From Scilla litardierei (taxonomy: Eukaryota; Streptophyta; Magnoliopsida; Asparagales; Asparagaceae): 64,000 nucleotides of DNA. Positions 36,036 to 48,140 of the stretch are shown piece after piece (the stretch's first letter is position 1; each line of letters opens with the position of its first letter). A program made the position numbers and the translations under genes. The stretch is taken from contig CM061142.1 of the NCBI GenBank assembly GCA_030789695.1, forward strand, positions 282,350,165 through 282,414,164. The letters run 5' to 3'. The notes under the pieces are model-generated. The model worked only from the letters and a program-made list of their open reading frames with translations, searched no databases and had not been told where the DNA came from.

Positions 36036-38542
36036 GTTAGTTAATTTTTTGATGAATCTGGGCTCTCAAGGTCGGTTAATAATTTTTTGAGGTATCTGAT
36101 GCATATTTAAGGGGAGGCTGTGAAGATAATTCTCTCAAGCTCTCTGATTTTATCTTTAAAGGGGTGCAAACTGAACCATTGTAAGCTCGGTTAAAACCCC
36201 ACCATTCTCTCTGCTTTCATCTCTAGGAGTCAGAAAATCTTGAGGTAAGAGTTGAAAGCCCTCTACTTTTTTAGGAGTTGAAAGCCCTTCTAATCAAAGT
36301 TGCTATCATCGTTCAGTATGGGTTTTGTATTTGGCATCCACATTGAAGAAATTTGGTTGGCATGTTGAAACATGCATTTTAAATTTTTTTTATATTTCAA
36401 AATTAACATCCACATTGAAGCAATGAGTTCCAACCTGCATTCGAACCTGCATCAACATTTCGAAATTTTTTAATCAAAATATAGCATGCAAGTTTGTGTT
36501 CTAATCAAAATTTTTAGAATTCAAGTTCAGTGTGGATGCAATGAACTCATGCTTCAACATTTCGAATGCAGGTTTGAATGTGGATGTTAATTTTGAAATA
36601 ATTTTTTGTATTCGAAATGTTGATGCAGGTTCTAATCAAAATTTTGTTGGCAGCCAAATACAAATTTTTTTAGAATGTAGGTTTCAATGTGGATGCAATG
36701 AACTCATGCATCAGCATTTCGAATGCAGGTTTCAATGTGGATGTTAAAAAATTTAGAATGCAGGTTTCAAAATTTTTGTATTTGGCTGCCAACGAAATTT
36801 TGAAATTGATGATTCTATCATAATGCAGGTTTCAATATGGAAACTGTGGAGTATAAGAACATCAACTTCACTGTTTGGGAAGTGGGGGTGGGTCCGGAAA
36901 AGGTATTATAATGCTTATGTTGGATAAAATTTCTACTTGCTAAATTATGCGCTTTGTAGCTCATACTTCATACAGATATGAAACTGGAGAGTGATTTGTA
37001 ATTCTTGCCATTACAGAATTTTCTGGGTTAACTGGGATAATTTTCTCCCATTTATACTCACAAACTGGAGAGCTCTATACTTACAAAGAGAACATTCTTG
37101 ACTATAGACATACAGGTAGTTACCATACAATTGTACAAGTAACTCCAGATATCTTGGTCTTAATGGAATAACATACAAGAACTGGTATGCTTAAAGCCTG
37201 TATATCTAAGCAATTGATATTAATTATAAAAAAAATTCAAGCAACAGTTAGGAAAATTGAGAGCTCAAAAGACAAGTATGGTTGCCATAACAATTTTGGG
37301 ATGAGATGACGACTTCAAAGGCTCTCTCAATTGGTGGATAGAGAGTTCGTTAAATTACAAGAAGAGCGACACCTAATGTAATTATCTGGTTAATAAATGC
37401 AATACCATTCGAATTTAATTTGAAATGGTAGACATAAGTTCTTAAAAATTCATTTGATCAGGCACTGTAGTCATTGATTATTTCAGCCATCAAGATATGG
37501 CAATGGCCTGACTGAATGTAACTTACATGGAAATGAACAATCCTAAATTTCAACATGATCAGCTATCTGAAACTGTCCACTTGCAAATACTATCCATATT
37601 GAAGGATCTAGCGGAAAGGTGTTCTCCTTCTTGAATTCACAGGATAGCTGCAAAAGTGTATATGTAAAAATGATACTATTTAATATCCTGATACATAGTT
37701 AATATTTATTCAAACAAACAATCCAATAAAAGTTAATATCCTGATACATAGCTAATATTTATTCAAACATTAGCTAATATTTATCCATATTCCCACCATG
37801 GTTATGTTATTGGGGTTAAACCAGGTATCTGAATACTGGTATGTTTATCCAGGTATCCGAATACTGGTATGTTTATCCAGGTATCCATATCCAGATATTA
37901 TTTAAAAAGGGATATGGATAAATATTAGCTATATTGAATGATACCTATTAAACCAGGTATCAATGTTTATATTGAATTGATACCTATTAAACAGGTATCC
38001 CACCCAAAATTGATAAACAATTGGTAAACATTATTGTGTTCTAGATTAATATTAGATAAATATATCCAGTTCAATGGTTGTATATATCCAGGTATCAATG
38101 TTTAACTGGATAAACAACCATTGAACTGGATTAATATTAGCTAAATATATCCAGTTAACTGGATAAACGTTGTTGTATATATCCAGTTTAACTGGATTGA
38201 TAAATATATCCAGTTTACCATCTGTTTATAATATAAACATTGATACATGGATAAACATTGGTGTGTTCTGGATTGGAATGTTTACCAACTGTCCAATCAA
38301 TGTTTGATGGTATTGCATTACTTTTGATGGTATGTTTTGTCTTCATGCTTCTAATTGACTTTTTGATACGGTGAAGAAGAGTAGATTATCCTGATTAGTT
38401 GTTTTGATTAATTTCAGCTGTGTTTATCATCATTTGTCTCCTTATCCATGAGCAGACCTCATTCACAAGCTCATTCACGAGCTAATTTCAGCTGTGTTTA
38501 TCATCATTTGTCTCCTTTTCTCCTAAGTAGACCTCATTCACA
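36036..38542. other. Helitron interior, degenerate repeats
   Basis: 36330-36850 repeats AATGCAGGTTTCAATGTGGATG-like units in both orientations. 37740-38290 repeats CAGGTATC.GAATACTGGTAT and TATATCCAGTT-like units. Nothing recognisable as coding in between; the ORF at 36532-36747 is a product of the first repeat. Confidence 0.5.
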
Positions 38543-38940
38543 AGCTCCAACATTTCAGTGGCATTCCCATATGTTGCTGTGCCGGATGGGAAGAGCACAC
38601 TTGAAAATTCATTGATTTCAGGATTTGTTGAGAACCGTGGGAGTGGGTTTGGAGTGGACCATATTGCATGCATGGAATCATGTTCCATTGATGGTGAAAA
38701 CCTTAAAAAACTGCATGGGTGCTACACTTAAGGTAATTTTTTCATTTTTTTATTTTTATTTTTAACTATTGTTGTATAGCTTTTATCTACTTTCTAAATG
38801 AATATAGTTGAATCTGACATAGTAAACGAATTTTCAGGACTTTATGGGATCAATGATGGAAATTGGGGCAAGTAGAAAAATAGATTTAGTTGTATTCTGT
38901 GATGAAGGCTCTCATGAATCGAACCAAGCTCAATCAGAAG
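38543..38940 (+). pseudogene. Captured gene fragment, BIG1-domain protein-like (tentative)
   Basis: Two open segments separated by an intron-like gap. The first (38543-38732) reads SNISVAFPYVAVPDGKSTLE, then SGFVENRGSGFG and ESCSIDGENLKKLHG. A donor GTAATT lies at 38733 and an acceptor TTTTCAG at 38831-38837. The second (38838-38940) reads DFMGSMMEIGASRKIDLVVF then CDEGSHESNQAQSE, with a donor GTACAA after it. From memory this resembles the plant BIG1-domain (V-ATPase assembly-related, ER membrane) protein group, but I cannot check. A TAA and a one-base phase mismatch at the first junction show decay. Introns are kept, so capture was at the DNA level. Confidence 0.4.
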
Positions 38941-41719
38941 GTACAATATTCTGTGTTATACCTATTTCTATTATGCGCTTTGATTTATGAAATGGTATTA
39001 TTATCATTGAAACTTAAGTGTTGGGTGTAATGAGAACATGCCATTAAGATTCAGTTGAACTTTAAACTTTTGATCCAATAAAATGTTATGTTGTCCATGG
39101 CATACCAAACTGAAACTCCACTTCCAATTGCTAAGAAACAGCATCAAATGGTACACAAAACAAATAAGGAAACAAGTAACAGAAGAAGACCACTCATAAT
39201 TTCCTCATATGGTTACATTTGAATGGGTAGTATTTCCATGGCCATTGTACATCTACTTATTGGATTATACCGCAAATAAGGAATACTAACTGTTGAAAGC
39301 CTGAAAGGACTAACTTTGGGCTTTCCTCTCCTCCCACATTTCAAAAGATGTGCACCCTTCTTCAGAGCAAACAAGTTAACTTAAACCTACAGAGAATTAA
39401 AAAGGTGAAAACGACAGAGGACAAATAAAAATTATTACATGTATCATGGGTAATAAGGAATTTTGAATAATAATGCAGATAACATAAAACCCTTTCCGTT
39501 AAATGGAGTAGATAATCAAGCAAAAATCATACATGGTTGGTCAGGTTAGTTTGATAGAGCTACGGGTCTGAAAACACCATGATCAAGCATCACACACGAT
39601 CTTCTTTTTTTTGTTGTTTTTTTGCTTTCCTGACCATGCTTTTTCATGATCATACGAAAAAAAGAGGAACCAAATTGATCATGAACATAATTTTATATGA
39701 ACATGATTTTTATGACCATGATTTTTTGTATTCAATGATTTCTGACAAATAGCTAAAGCCTCGTAATTTTTGTATTCAATTCTGAAAAAAAACATGATCA
39801 ATTTTGATAAAAGAGGAACCAAATGATGAATGTATTAAACTGCATATGCATATGCAGTAATTAAACTACTCAAGCGCTATGCAACTTGCAAGTACCGAGC
39901 CTTCACGGCTTCATCAAAAGATCACCACATCAAAATTGCTCTTCAGGGCATGTGATGATCACCGCATGTTCCTGTTAATTCAAACTGCTAAGAAGATACA
40001 ATCCAGGCCTTTCCATGGCAGTGTGAGGAGTGCAAATTATCAAAAGAAATATAGCATAGTCCAAGAAATATAGCATTTCCTAATTTGGGGATTTTGTTAA
40101 GTTATTTGGAGTGCAAATTTTCAGTACGACCTCTTAAATATATACTTGCTCAAACTCTTTATCTTGGACATGTCTAACTAGATATCCTTACTTTTATGAA
40201 TTCTGGCTCGATCACATATTATTTACTCCAAGTATGCATGAACATAATTGAAGGTGGATGACATTGTCGGTGTTCTGGATAATTTCTGCTCCTTTACGCA
40301 CATTTGGGTTCAAATATCCTCTTGCCATTTAATTTCTGCTCCTTTTGATTAGTTTGATTCTTCAGTTGCATTCATTTGAGAGTGCATATTTTTTTAATTT
40401 TGAGCATTTAATGGAAAAAATTGATGAATATATGGGAATGAATGCACTCATTTGAGAATATTAAATGAATCAAACTTGAGGATATCTGAGGATATTAAAT
40501 ATTCATCTCTCATGGGCATGAATCAAACTTCATCTGCATTGAGAGTTACCTATAAAATGAATGCACTCTCAAATGAATGCTCAAAATAATAAACAGATTA
40601 TAGAAAATGATATTCAAAAGTTTTGCATGATAAACATAAAAAGAAACATTACTGCATTCACTTTATCTCTCATGGGAAACATAAAACGTTTGAATATTCA
40701 TTTGAGAGTGCATTCACTTTAACTTGCATATTTAATATTCAAACGTTTTGCATCTGAAACAGATTATAGAAAATGATAAACATAAAAAGAAACAATAAAA
40801 CAATAGCATAGATGTCAAAGCAATCATGCAAATACATTACTACAATAATAAAAATAAAAAGAAACAATAACAAACTAAGTAATCCAGCAAAAAGCAATGT
40901 TTACCTATATGCTTGACATGCAACTTATCAAACCCAAAGCAAAAAAAACCTTAATTTTAAAATCTCTGCAAATACATTACTGCAATTTATGTCTACTTAG
41001 TGACAAAATCGAATGGAACCAATGAATCCCTACCATCTTAAAAAGCACAATGTTTCTGCTTAATTTTTGGTCATATGACCAAATTGGCTACCATCTGGTT
41101 AACTTCATGTAGATCAAAGTTTTATACAAAACCAATTGTCTCATTCAGCCAAATAATTACTACGGTTATCCCACAAAATCGAAAATACATGACTTTCACC
41201 GAAGGCCGGTTCCAAGGGTGAGAGCCCAAAATCCTCAGCGTTTTGGCGCTCCCTACTATTAGCTACCCGCAATGATGCTAGCCAATGACTTCAATCATTT
41301 CTGAAGCTCATGTAGACTTGCATATCGAGCTTTACTAACATTGAAGCAGAAATTAATCGAGCATTTGTGTTCAAGTTTGATATCCATTTATTTTGAGCAT
41401 TCATTTGAGAGTGCATTCATTTAATATCCTCAAGTTAAATATTCATGCCCATGAGAGATGAAGTTTGATTCATCAGCATTGAGCATTCATTTGAGAGTGC
41501 ATTCATTTGAGAATGCATTCATTTAATAACCAATGCAGATGAGAGATGAAGGTGGGGTTACCTGCGAGATTGAAGAAATATTCATGCCACCAAAATATTC
41601 ATCAATTTTTTCCATTAAATGCTCAATGTCAGTAAATTATACATTTGTCAGTAAAGCTCAATTTATTTTGAGCATTCATTTGAGAGTGCATTCATTTAAT
41701 TTTGAGCATTTAATGGATC
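38941..41719. other. Helitron interior, AT-rich with GAGAGTGCATTCATTT repeats
   Basis: From about 40370 to 41720 the unit CATTTGAGAGTGCATTCATT recurs at least seven times, in both orientations and at irregular spacing, with ATTTTGAGCATT between. No domain in any frame. The ORFs at 39879-40073 and 41533-41751 are unremarkable. Confidence 0.45.
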
Positions 41720-42044
41720 ATTTGAATCTCCAAATCTCCATGTTCATTTAATCCACCCGGTGTTTCATCATACCAAGAGAATTCAGGTTGTCTTCCATCA
41801 TCTCGATTTTCAAATTCATCAGAGTAGCTGGCTTCATGATCGAGGTGATTCTCAGTAGCTTGGCATTCGTTTTGATTCTCAAACAAAGCTTGAGGAGGAA
41901 GGTGCTTCTTCTTGAACTGAGCTTCTAGGATTGCTCTCTTCTGGGTAACTGAACCAGGTGTCGAGTATCTCTCAACCTCCTCAAGGTATCTATTGTGGGA
42001 GAAAGATGATCTTCTTTCCCAAGACAAGGATTCAAGTTCAGCCT
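41720..42044 (-). pseudogene. Captured fragment of a TPX2/WVD2-like microtubule protein
   Basis: Minus-strand exon beginning after an ATATCAG acceptor at about 42045: AELESLSWERRSSFSHNRYL, EEVERYSTPGSVTQKRAILE, then AQFKKKH. The pattern SxxWERxSxFxHNRYLEExExYSxPGSVxQK is the N-terminal signature of WVD2-like 7 and related TPX2-family microtubule-associated proteins in plants. Only this exon is present; the TPX2 domain itself is absent. The remainder (FENQNECQATENH... to EHGDLEIQMIH) runs to a stop. It sits 270 bp from an unrelated leucine-rich-repeat fragment, which fits Helitron capture of separate genes. Confidence 0.6.
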
Positions 42045-42245
42045 GATATGGAACCAGTGGGCAAATGTTCAGCCTGCTAATGCAAGCACAACCACAGACA
42101 TAATCAGAACCAAATTTGCGAACTGATTATCAGATCTAGATCTGAATCATGAAAATATTTGACTTCAACCATTCAGATGAATGAGTGGATGGATAGATAG
42201 ACCCAAAAAGTGTTAGCATCAATTTCTTTTCACATGACAAACATT

Positions 42246-42488
42246 TTACAGAATAGTCAAATTATGCCCATTGTGGGTTTTATTTTCAGGGACCACTTTG
42301 TTAGAGGGCATATAAGCTTTCGGTGGATCATCAGTACTGTTGAAAGAGAGGTCAAGAGCTTGGAGATAGCGAAGATTGTCCAAGGACTTGGGTATGGTGC
42401 CAGAAATAGAATTGTATGACAGGTTCAAATACTGTATATTGTTCAACCCACCAAGCGAATCAGGAATCTGTAATTGATGTTTAAACAT
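42246..42488 (-). pseudogene. Captured leucine-rich-repeat fragment (receptor-like protein)
   Basis: The minus strand reads IPDSLGGLNNIQYLNLSYNS, then ISGTIPKSLDNLRYLQALDL followed by SFNS: nearly two plant extracellular LRR units (LxxLxxLxLSxNxxxGxIPxxL). These are typical of receptor-like proteins and receptor kinases that sense ligands at the cell surface. Only about 45 residues are recognisable; the tail PPKAYMPSNK... is not LRR. No start, signal peptide or membrane segment, so a fragment only. Confidence 0.6.
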
Positions 42489-44110
42489 TTGTTTTGTAAT
42501 TGATGTTCTGTAAGATTTTTATACATTTGGTTTTTAAGATTTTTATACATTTGGTTTAAACAATTTCATTTGATTGATGGATATAATTCATATGGTTTAA
42601 AAGTAACTTTGTGCATTCTAGGGGGGTGTCTTTCTTTTGGGTTGAGGGTGATGTTATATGTGTTCAGGGAACTTTATTCAAGCTGCAGAGACTCAGTGAT
42701 AAAGATATTAGTTTGGTGCCTATTGGATTATATGTGTTAAGTAGAATGAAATGATATGTAAAAAATATATACTAAAACAGCCTATTGGATTTAGTTTGGT
42801 GCTTATCAGAGATAAAGAAGTTTGGATGCCTGATGTTTATTTCATGGATACAGACATCCAATAGGCTGAAGTTTGGTGCATATCAGAAATGATACTAAAA
42901 CAGCATCCAATCAGTCATGATAGGATGCATCCTACTAAATCAGAAATGATATGATGCATCCTACTAAATCCAGTAGGCTGTTTTTTGATATGCATCCTAC
43001 CCAAATGATGATTCAATGCCTGAAGTTTGGTGCATATCAATGATATGATATGATATTCAGAAATAAAGAAATCCAATAGGCTGAAATGAAATGAAATGAT
43101 ATGATGCATCCTCTCTGAAGTAAAACATCATATTGGATTTCTTTGGTAGCAATGAAGAGTATCCTCTCTGCAGCCTATTGGATTTTTTTGTTACAATATA
43201 TCCATTCAACTGAAAAGGCTTAGTGTTAAAAACTAAAAATAGTTTGACATGTTAAATATTGTTAAAAATTGAAAAGGCTTAGTGTTCAAAACTGAGAAGG
43301 TTTAATGTATACATGCCATAACTAATATATAAGAGTTAGATCTCTTCTTCACCCCTTCATTTTTCATTATTTGCTCATATTCTTTCATGACTGTTTATAA
43401 TTTACTCATATACTTTCATGTGCCTCAACTAAACTTGGTTAGAACACGATGTGCCTCAACTAAACTTGGTTAGCAGTTGACTTTTTGGAAGAAATTTGTT
43501 AAGCATTTGGATTATTGGAACAATCCTTTGGGAAAGAAGTTGCATGTCAATCTTCTAAAGAACATATATTAATTAACATGAGGGAGCCAATTTGAACAAT
43601 CCTTTGGGAAAGAAGGCAATATATGCTTGAAACTAGACCCACAAACTTAGATATGCTTGAAACCAAACTTTAAGGCTTCGGTCGATATCAGAGAGCTTCG
43701 GCTGTTTAGTACCTATTTTACCATCTAAATAAATTTGCACAGAATAAAACCCCCACAATCACTACATTTGAGTAAAATACCACCCTTTTCTCCTTTTTGC
43801 TAAAACTCCTCCCATTTCACTTTTTACCCCCACACCATACACACCCACACATGCACTTCCCCCCTTCATTGTTTTACGCCGAATTTGTTGTTCCACGCCG
43901 AATTTGTCGTTCCACGCTAAAGGCGCCCTCGCCGAATTTGTTGTTCCGTGTCGAAGGCGCCTGCGCGGAATTTGTTGTTCGGCATCGAAGGTCCCCACGC
44001 CGAATGCGCCGATGCCGCTAAATAATTTTACGCTAATTTGTTGTTCCGCACAATTTTGGCTGTGTAATTTTTGGGGAACAAAGATTTTGCAGGGGAAAAT
44101 CTTAAATGAA
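42489..44110. other. Right part of the Helitron
   Basis: 42700-43200 is built from short repeats (ATGATATGATGCATCCTACT, CCAATAGGCTG and its complement CAGCCTATTGG). From 43750 the sequence matches, in opposite orientation, the Helitron end at 3736-4260, with repeated GCCGAATTTGTTGTTCC units. No gene. ORFs such as 43797-44021 come from these repeats. Confidence 0.5.
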
Positions 44111-44129
44111 CCGTGCCCGCGGGCACGGG

Positions 44130-44255
<126 letters not shown>

Positions 44256-44496
44256 TTGCTTCTTCTTGATTGTGATTTCCATTTCCATCTCCGTAGTTTT
44301 AATTTTCGTTCGTTTCGTCGTGATTCTCTAGATTCTTCCGTCGGTCGTCGATTTTGGGAGTAAGTCATTCGTGACGGGCTTTGTATCGGTCATATCTTAT
44401 TGTTAGATCAAGCCTAGGACCCTTAGGAATCGATCCCGGAGCCCCGCGCTCCATATCGGAACTTTTGGTGCTCATTAGCCGGTGTAAGAAGGGGCA

Positions 44497-45005
44497 CCGA
44501 CCGACTAGATGACGATCCAGTCGGTCGGTAAACCTTCTTGAACCGACTAGTGAGCTTTGTTAAATGTTCAGGAGTTACTGTTTGTCGTTAGTCGGTCTAG
44601 GAACGTTGGTTGACCGACTAGGTTGCAAACTAGTCGGTCAGCAATGCTTCTTTAACCGACTAACTCGTTTACTAATTTTTGGTATCAGTGCTGTTCATTC
44701 TTAGTCGGTCTAAGTTCATCTTTCGACCGACTAGTTGTTAAACTAGTCGGTTAAGTTTTGTACTCAGACCGACTAATTCTTAGTTCTTCTGTACAGTCTA
44801 GTTACTGTTTACTCTTAGTCGGTCCAAGAACGTTCATCGACCGACTAGATGTCAAACTAGTCGGTCAGTAATTGTTCTTTGACCGACTAAATCTAAATCC
44901 TAATTTTCGTCTGGGTTACTATTTACACTTAGTCGGTCTGCGTTGGTCAACCGACCGACTAGTTCCCAAACTAGTCGGTCAGTGGTTGTTCTTTGACCGA
45001 CTAAA
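44497..45005. repeat. CTAGTCGGTC / GACCGACTAG array in LTR 1
   Basis: About 19 copies of CTAGTCGGTC or its complement GACCGACTAG, alternating in orientation, so that neighbouring copies can pair. Larger blocks of about 130 bp (for example TTAGTCGGTCTAGGAACGTT, later GACCGACTAGGTTGCAAACT) recur four times. It ends about 45 bp before the TATA box. A homologous array lies in LTR 2 at about 60885-61393. Confidence 0.85.
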
Positions 45006-45047
45006 CAGTACAGGAAACCCTAGTTTTGCCCTAGCCGCCACCAAACT

Positions 45048-45057
45048 CTATAAATAC
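45048..45057 (+). promoter_or_regulatory. TATA box of Tekay-like LTR 1
   Basis: CTATAAATAC just downstream of the palindrome array, followed by a CT-rich stretch (TTCTTCTCCTCCCTC). It is present at the same place in LTR 2 (61438-61447). Transcription probably starts near 45080. Confidence 0.65.
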
Positions 45058-46297
45058 CCCTCCAAACGTTTTCTTCTCCTCCCTCATGACCTAAAACCCT
45101 AATTTCTCACCCATTGAGCCCCCATCTTCCTCAAACCATTAATCCTTCATCCCAAGCTTATCCTTCATCATCCAAACCCTCCCTTGTCACAACCCACCTT
45201 CAATCTTCCCCAAACCTTCATCAAACCCCCAAAATCCACATCAAAACCCATTTCTCCAGATTTTTCCCTCATTTCCAGATCTGAGCCGGATCGTTCTTCC
45301 GTTTCCGTGGTTGCTCGGCATCGTTCCTTCGCTTCCTCACGGTAATACTCGATTCCTTTAGTTTTAGCATAACCCACATTGACATTGTGAAACCCTAATA
45401 AAATGGATTATTAGATGATTAGGGTTCTAATAAGAAATCAATTTAGAATCATTGTGCTAATAGTTGTTTTGCCATAACAGTGATCCATTCCATAGTTAGC
45501 TTGTGTGACGATCTTCATTGCTCGTCAATCCCGGTATCAGGCAAGTGAAACTTGCATCTCTTGATTTGGGCCATGTCTTAGGCCATTACCTTGCTTTAGC
45601 GTAAAAGAGACTAGACGGTGAAAGGATAGCCGTCTAGACGCCATTGACCTAGCTTGACAACGAAGCTTGGTCCGTCACCTTCATCATGCTTGTATGTCAC
45701 GTTTACTTTCCCTTAAAGGTACGCGTATTAACTGTCCATGTCATCCATGCATCCTTAACTGCTATTGCATTTTAACTGCCATGTTTAATTTAAATTAACG
45801 GTACTTAAATATGTTCATGTCATTGCATTTTGCCTGTCACGTTTAATTTCAATTAACGGTACGCGAATATCTGCTCATGTCATTGCATGCTTGAACACTC
45901 ATCGTGATTGCGTAGCTTCGCTACATACTTGTACTATTTGTTCCGGCTAGGCACCCGTTCTGCGGGCACAACCCTACGCCAAATACACTTTCTGGCTCGT
46001 GTTCCAGAAGACGAGCTCAACACGGCATGCGGGCAATAGGGCACTCGATGAGTGATCCCTTGTACTTGATACTTGAACACAGCCTGCGGGCAATATGGCA
46101 CTCGTTGAGTGATCCCTTGTACTTTACTTGTTACTCGACATTACATGTCACCCCTACCACTTGATACTTGCTACTTGTACTTTACTTTCCATGCACCATA
46201 CTTTATCTGCTAGGTTGCTAGTTTACCTTTCTTTCCGTTTCCTTGTGCAAGTCTTTCGACTTGCTGACATGTGCCCCTTTTCTCTTTTGGGTGACAC

Positions 46298-46405
46298 ATG
46301 TTAGAGCCCGAGCCTGAGTCACTTGCTGAGGACGAGGTGTTCGCTGACGCTGAGTCAGAACCCGCGTTGATTGAGGATTTCGTTGACACTGGGGATCAGT
46401 CTTAA
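46298..46405 (+). CDS. Small acidic ORF in the LTR/leader
   Basis: A 35-codon ORF reading MLEPEPESLAEDEVFADAES, then EPALIEDFVDTGDQS. The same ORF is present in LTR 2 (62688-62795) with three amino-acid changes and the same length, ending in TAG rather than TAA. It lies in the 5' part of the genomic RNA, upstream of gag, so it could act as an upstream ORF. The acidic composition resembles no domain I know. Two copies descended from one element do not by themselves show selection. Confidence 0.3.
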   Translation: MLEPEPESLAEDEVFADAESEPALIEDFVDTGDQS

Positions 46406-46754
46406 TGTCTTCGTTTAGCTACTTTTGTTAGACTGCTTAGTTGTCGGTGCGTGGCACCTAGTTTGATACTCTGTTATGTTTGTGTTTCTTTTGTTTGGCC
46501 TTGTTCTGGGCCTTAGACTCTTTCCTGTTAGCCTGGTGGCTTTTCTGTGATGTTGAATATTTTGGTGGACAAACTTTGGGATTGGCTATTTCATATCCGT
46601 CTCATTTTATTATTGTTATTGTTGTTGTTCCTTTTACGTTTACAGGGACCTGCTTATACTAAATTAACGCTTATCAGGCGTGTAGCTTCACATCTCCACG
46701 CTTGCGCGGACCTTCTCACGTCTCGCCTCCATTTCAGGGAAGCGGGGCGTGACA

Positions 46755-46898
46755 GGTTTTAGTGGTGGCCCATGCAGGTCCTCTCTATAACTGCAATTAT
46801 CAGGGATAACAATAATAATATAAGATTGTCCAACAAATAAATTCGATATCTGAGTCATAAGCTATGAGTCTAATCTGCTTCGTTTTCTGTGTCACTAG
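46755..46898 (+). other. Leader between LTR 1 and gag
   Basis: 144 bp containing GGTTTTAGTGGTGGCCCATG directly after the LTR. A primer site should lie here; TGGTGGCCCATG keeps only a faint resemblance to the iMet site, so I do not assign the primer. The same leader follows LTR 2 at 63145. Confidence 0.4.
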
Positions 46899-48028
46899 AT
46901 GGCAGGAAGGCGATTCACCTGTGGTGGAGGTAGTGGTGCGCTCCCTCATGATGAGGAGCCTGAGCGGGAACCCACCAATGGAGAGATGATACGGATGATG
47001 ATCCAGATGATGCAAGTGCAGCAGGGCGTGCTCCTGCAAGTCCAGAATGCTCCACTTGCTCGAGCTGCCCGGGCACTTCCGGATGCCCCTCGCTCCGAGC
47101 CGGGAGCGAAGCAATTTCGAGAGCTGGGTCCCGCATATTTTGATGGGTCTGAGGGTCCTCTGGCTGCCGATGAGTGGATTCGGAACATTGAGGATAACCT
47201 GGTGATGGCGAAGATTAACCCGGCTGGATGGGTTGATTTGGCTAAGAGGCAGCTGAAGGACAATGCCAGAAACTGGTGGGATGCTGAAGAGAAGATGCTG
47301 GTGGAGCCGATAGTTTGGGCTACCTTCACGTCCAGATTTGATGGAGAGTTCTTTCTGAAGGCTGCTAGGTAGGTGATGCTACATCGCTTCATAGATCTGA
47401 AGCAGGGGAGCTTGTCGGTGGATCAGTATCACCAAGAGTTCACGAGGCTCAGTCGGTTTGCACCTAAGATGGTGCAAGATGCCGATGAGAAAGCTCAGTG
47501 ATTTCTTCAGGGACTTGCCTTGGAGCTTCAGAGCTTTGTGACCTCTTCTGACCTCGAGACATATCAGAAGGTTCTGATTGCTGTGAGGCGGCAAGAGTTG
47601 AATTTGAACCAGAGGAAGGGACATGTTTGAGGAGCTGGGAAGAGGCCTATGGAGCAGGCCAGGGCGGTGGTTAGGCCTGGTTTCAAGCCTAATCATCCGG
47701 TGCAGTTCAAGAGGCCAGGAGGGCCTATTCTGAAGACTTGCCATTTTTGTGGCAAGACTGGACACCTCAGGGATCAGTGTAGGAGGTTTCTAGGACAGTG
47801 CATTGTCTACGGAGATCCTGCCCACACCATCAGGGAGTGTCCCAAGTCGAAGCAGCCTTGGCGGGCTCCTATTGCAGCACAGCCGTTGCAGCAGCATCTC
47901 CTGTGCCCGTTGGACGTGGAGCGCCTCTTGTTCCACAGAGACAGGCCTTTCGGCAGGCTGTTCCGCTGAGAGGCATGCCTTTCTGATGACTGAGGAAGAG
48001 AGCATGGCCGTGGATGAGGTTATTACAG
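46899..48028 (+). pseudogene. gag: Chromovirus gag, copy 1, with stops and frameshifts
   Basis: Starts at ATG 46899 (after CACTAG) with MAGRRFTCGGGSGALPHDEE. The gag core is clear: FRELGPAYFDGSEGPLAADE, WIRNIEDNLVMAKI, RQLKDNARNWWDAEE, RFIDLKQGSLSVDQYHQEFT, RLSRFAPKMVQDAD. Zinc knuckle CHFCGKTGHLRDQC at about 47740-47781; a second knuckle has lost a Cys (CIVYG, Tyr in place of Cys). In-frame stops: TAG 47370-47372, TGA 47499-47501 (CGA to TGA by context) and TGA 47628-47630. Frame changes occur near 47890 and 47985. The segment ends VDEVITG at a candidate intron (48029). The first two stops are shared with gag copy 2. Confidence 0.85.
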
Positions 48029-48140
48029 GTGACGCTCAATCTAGCTATTTTCTTCCTTAGTTAGTTTGATTGTTGATTATGTTGGTTGCTTGCTCATGCT
48101 TGTTACTAGAATAGGATTTGATTGTTAGATTGTTTGCTAG
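48029..48140 (+). other. Candidate intron 1, gag-protease junction
   Basis: 112 nt beginning ACAG/GTGACG and ending TTTGCTAG/GTGTGG, T-rich and full of stops. Removing it joins ...DEVITG to VVLVCIFPA.VLFDSGAS in frame, with no residues missing or extra compared with the usual chromovirus gag-protease layout. This is inferred from sequence only; an alternative is a chance insertion with lucky ends. Confidence 0.5.
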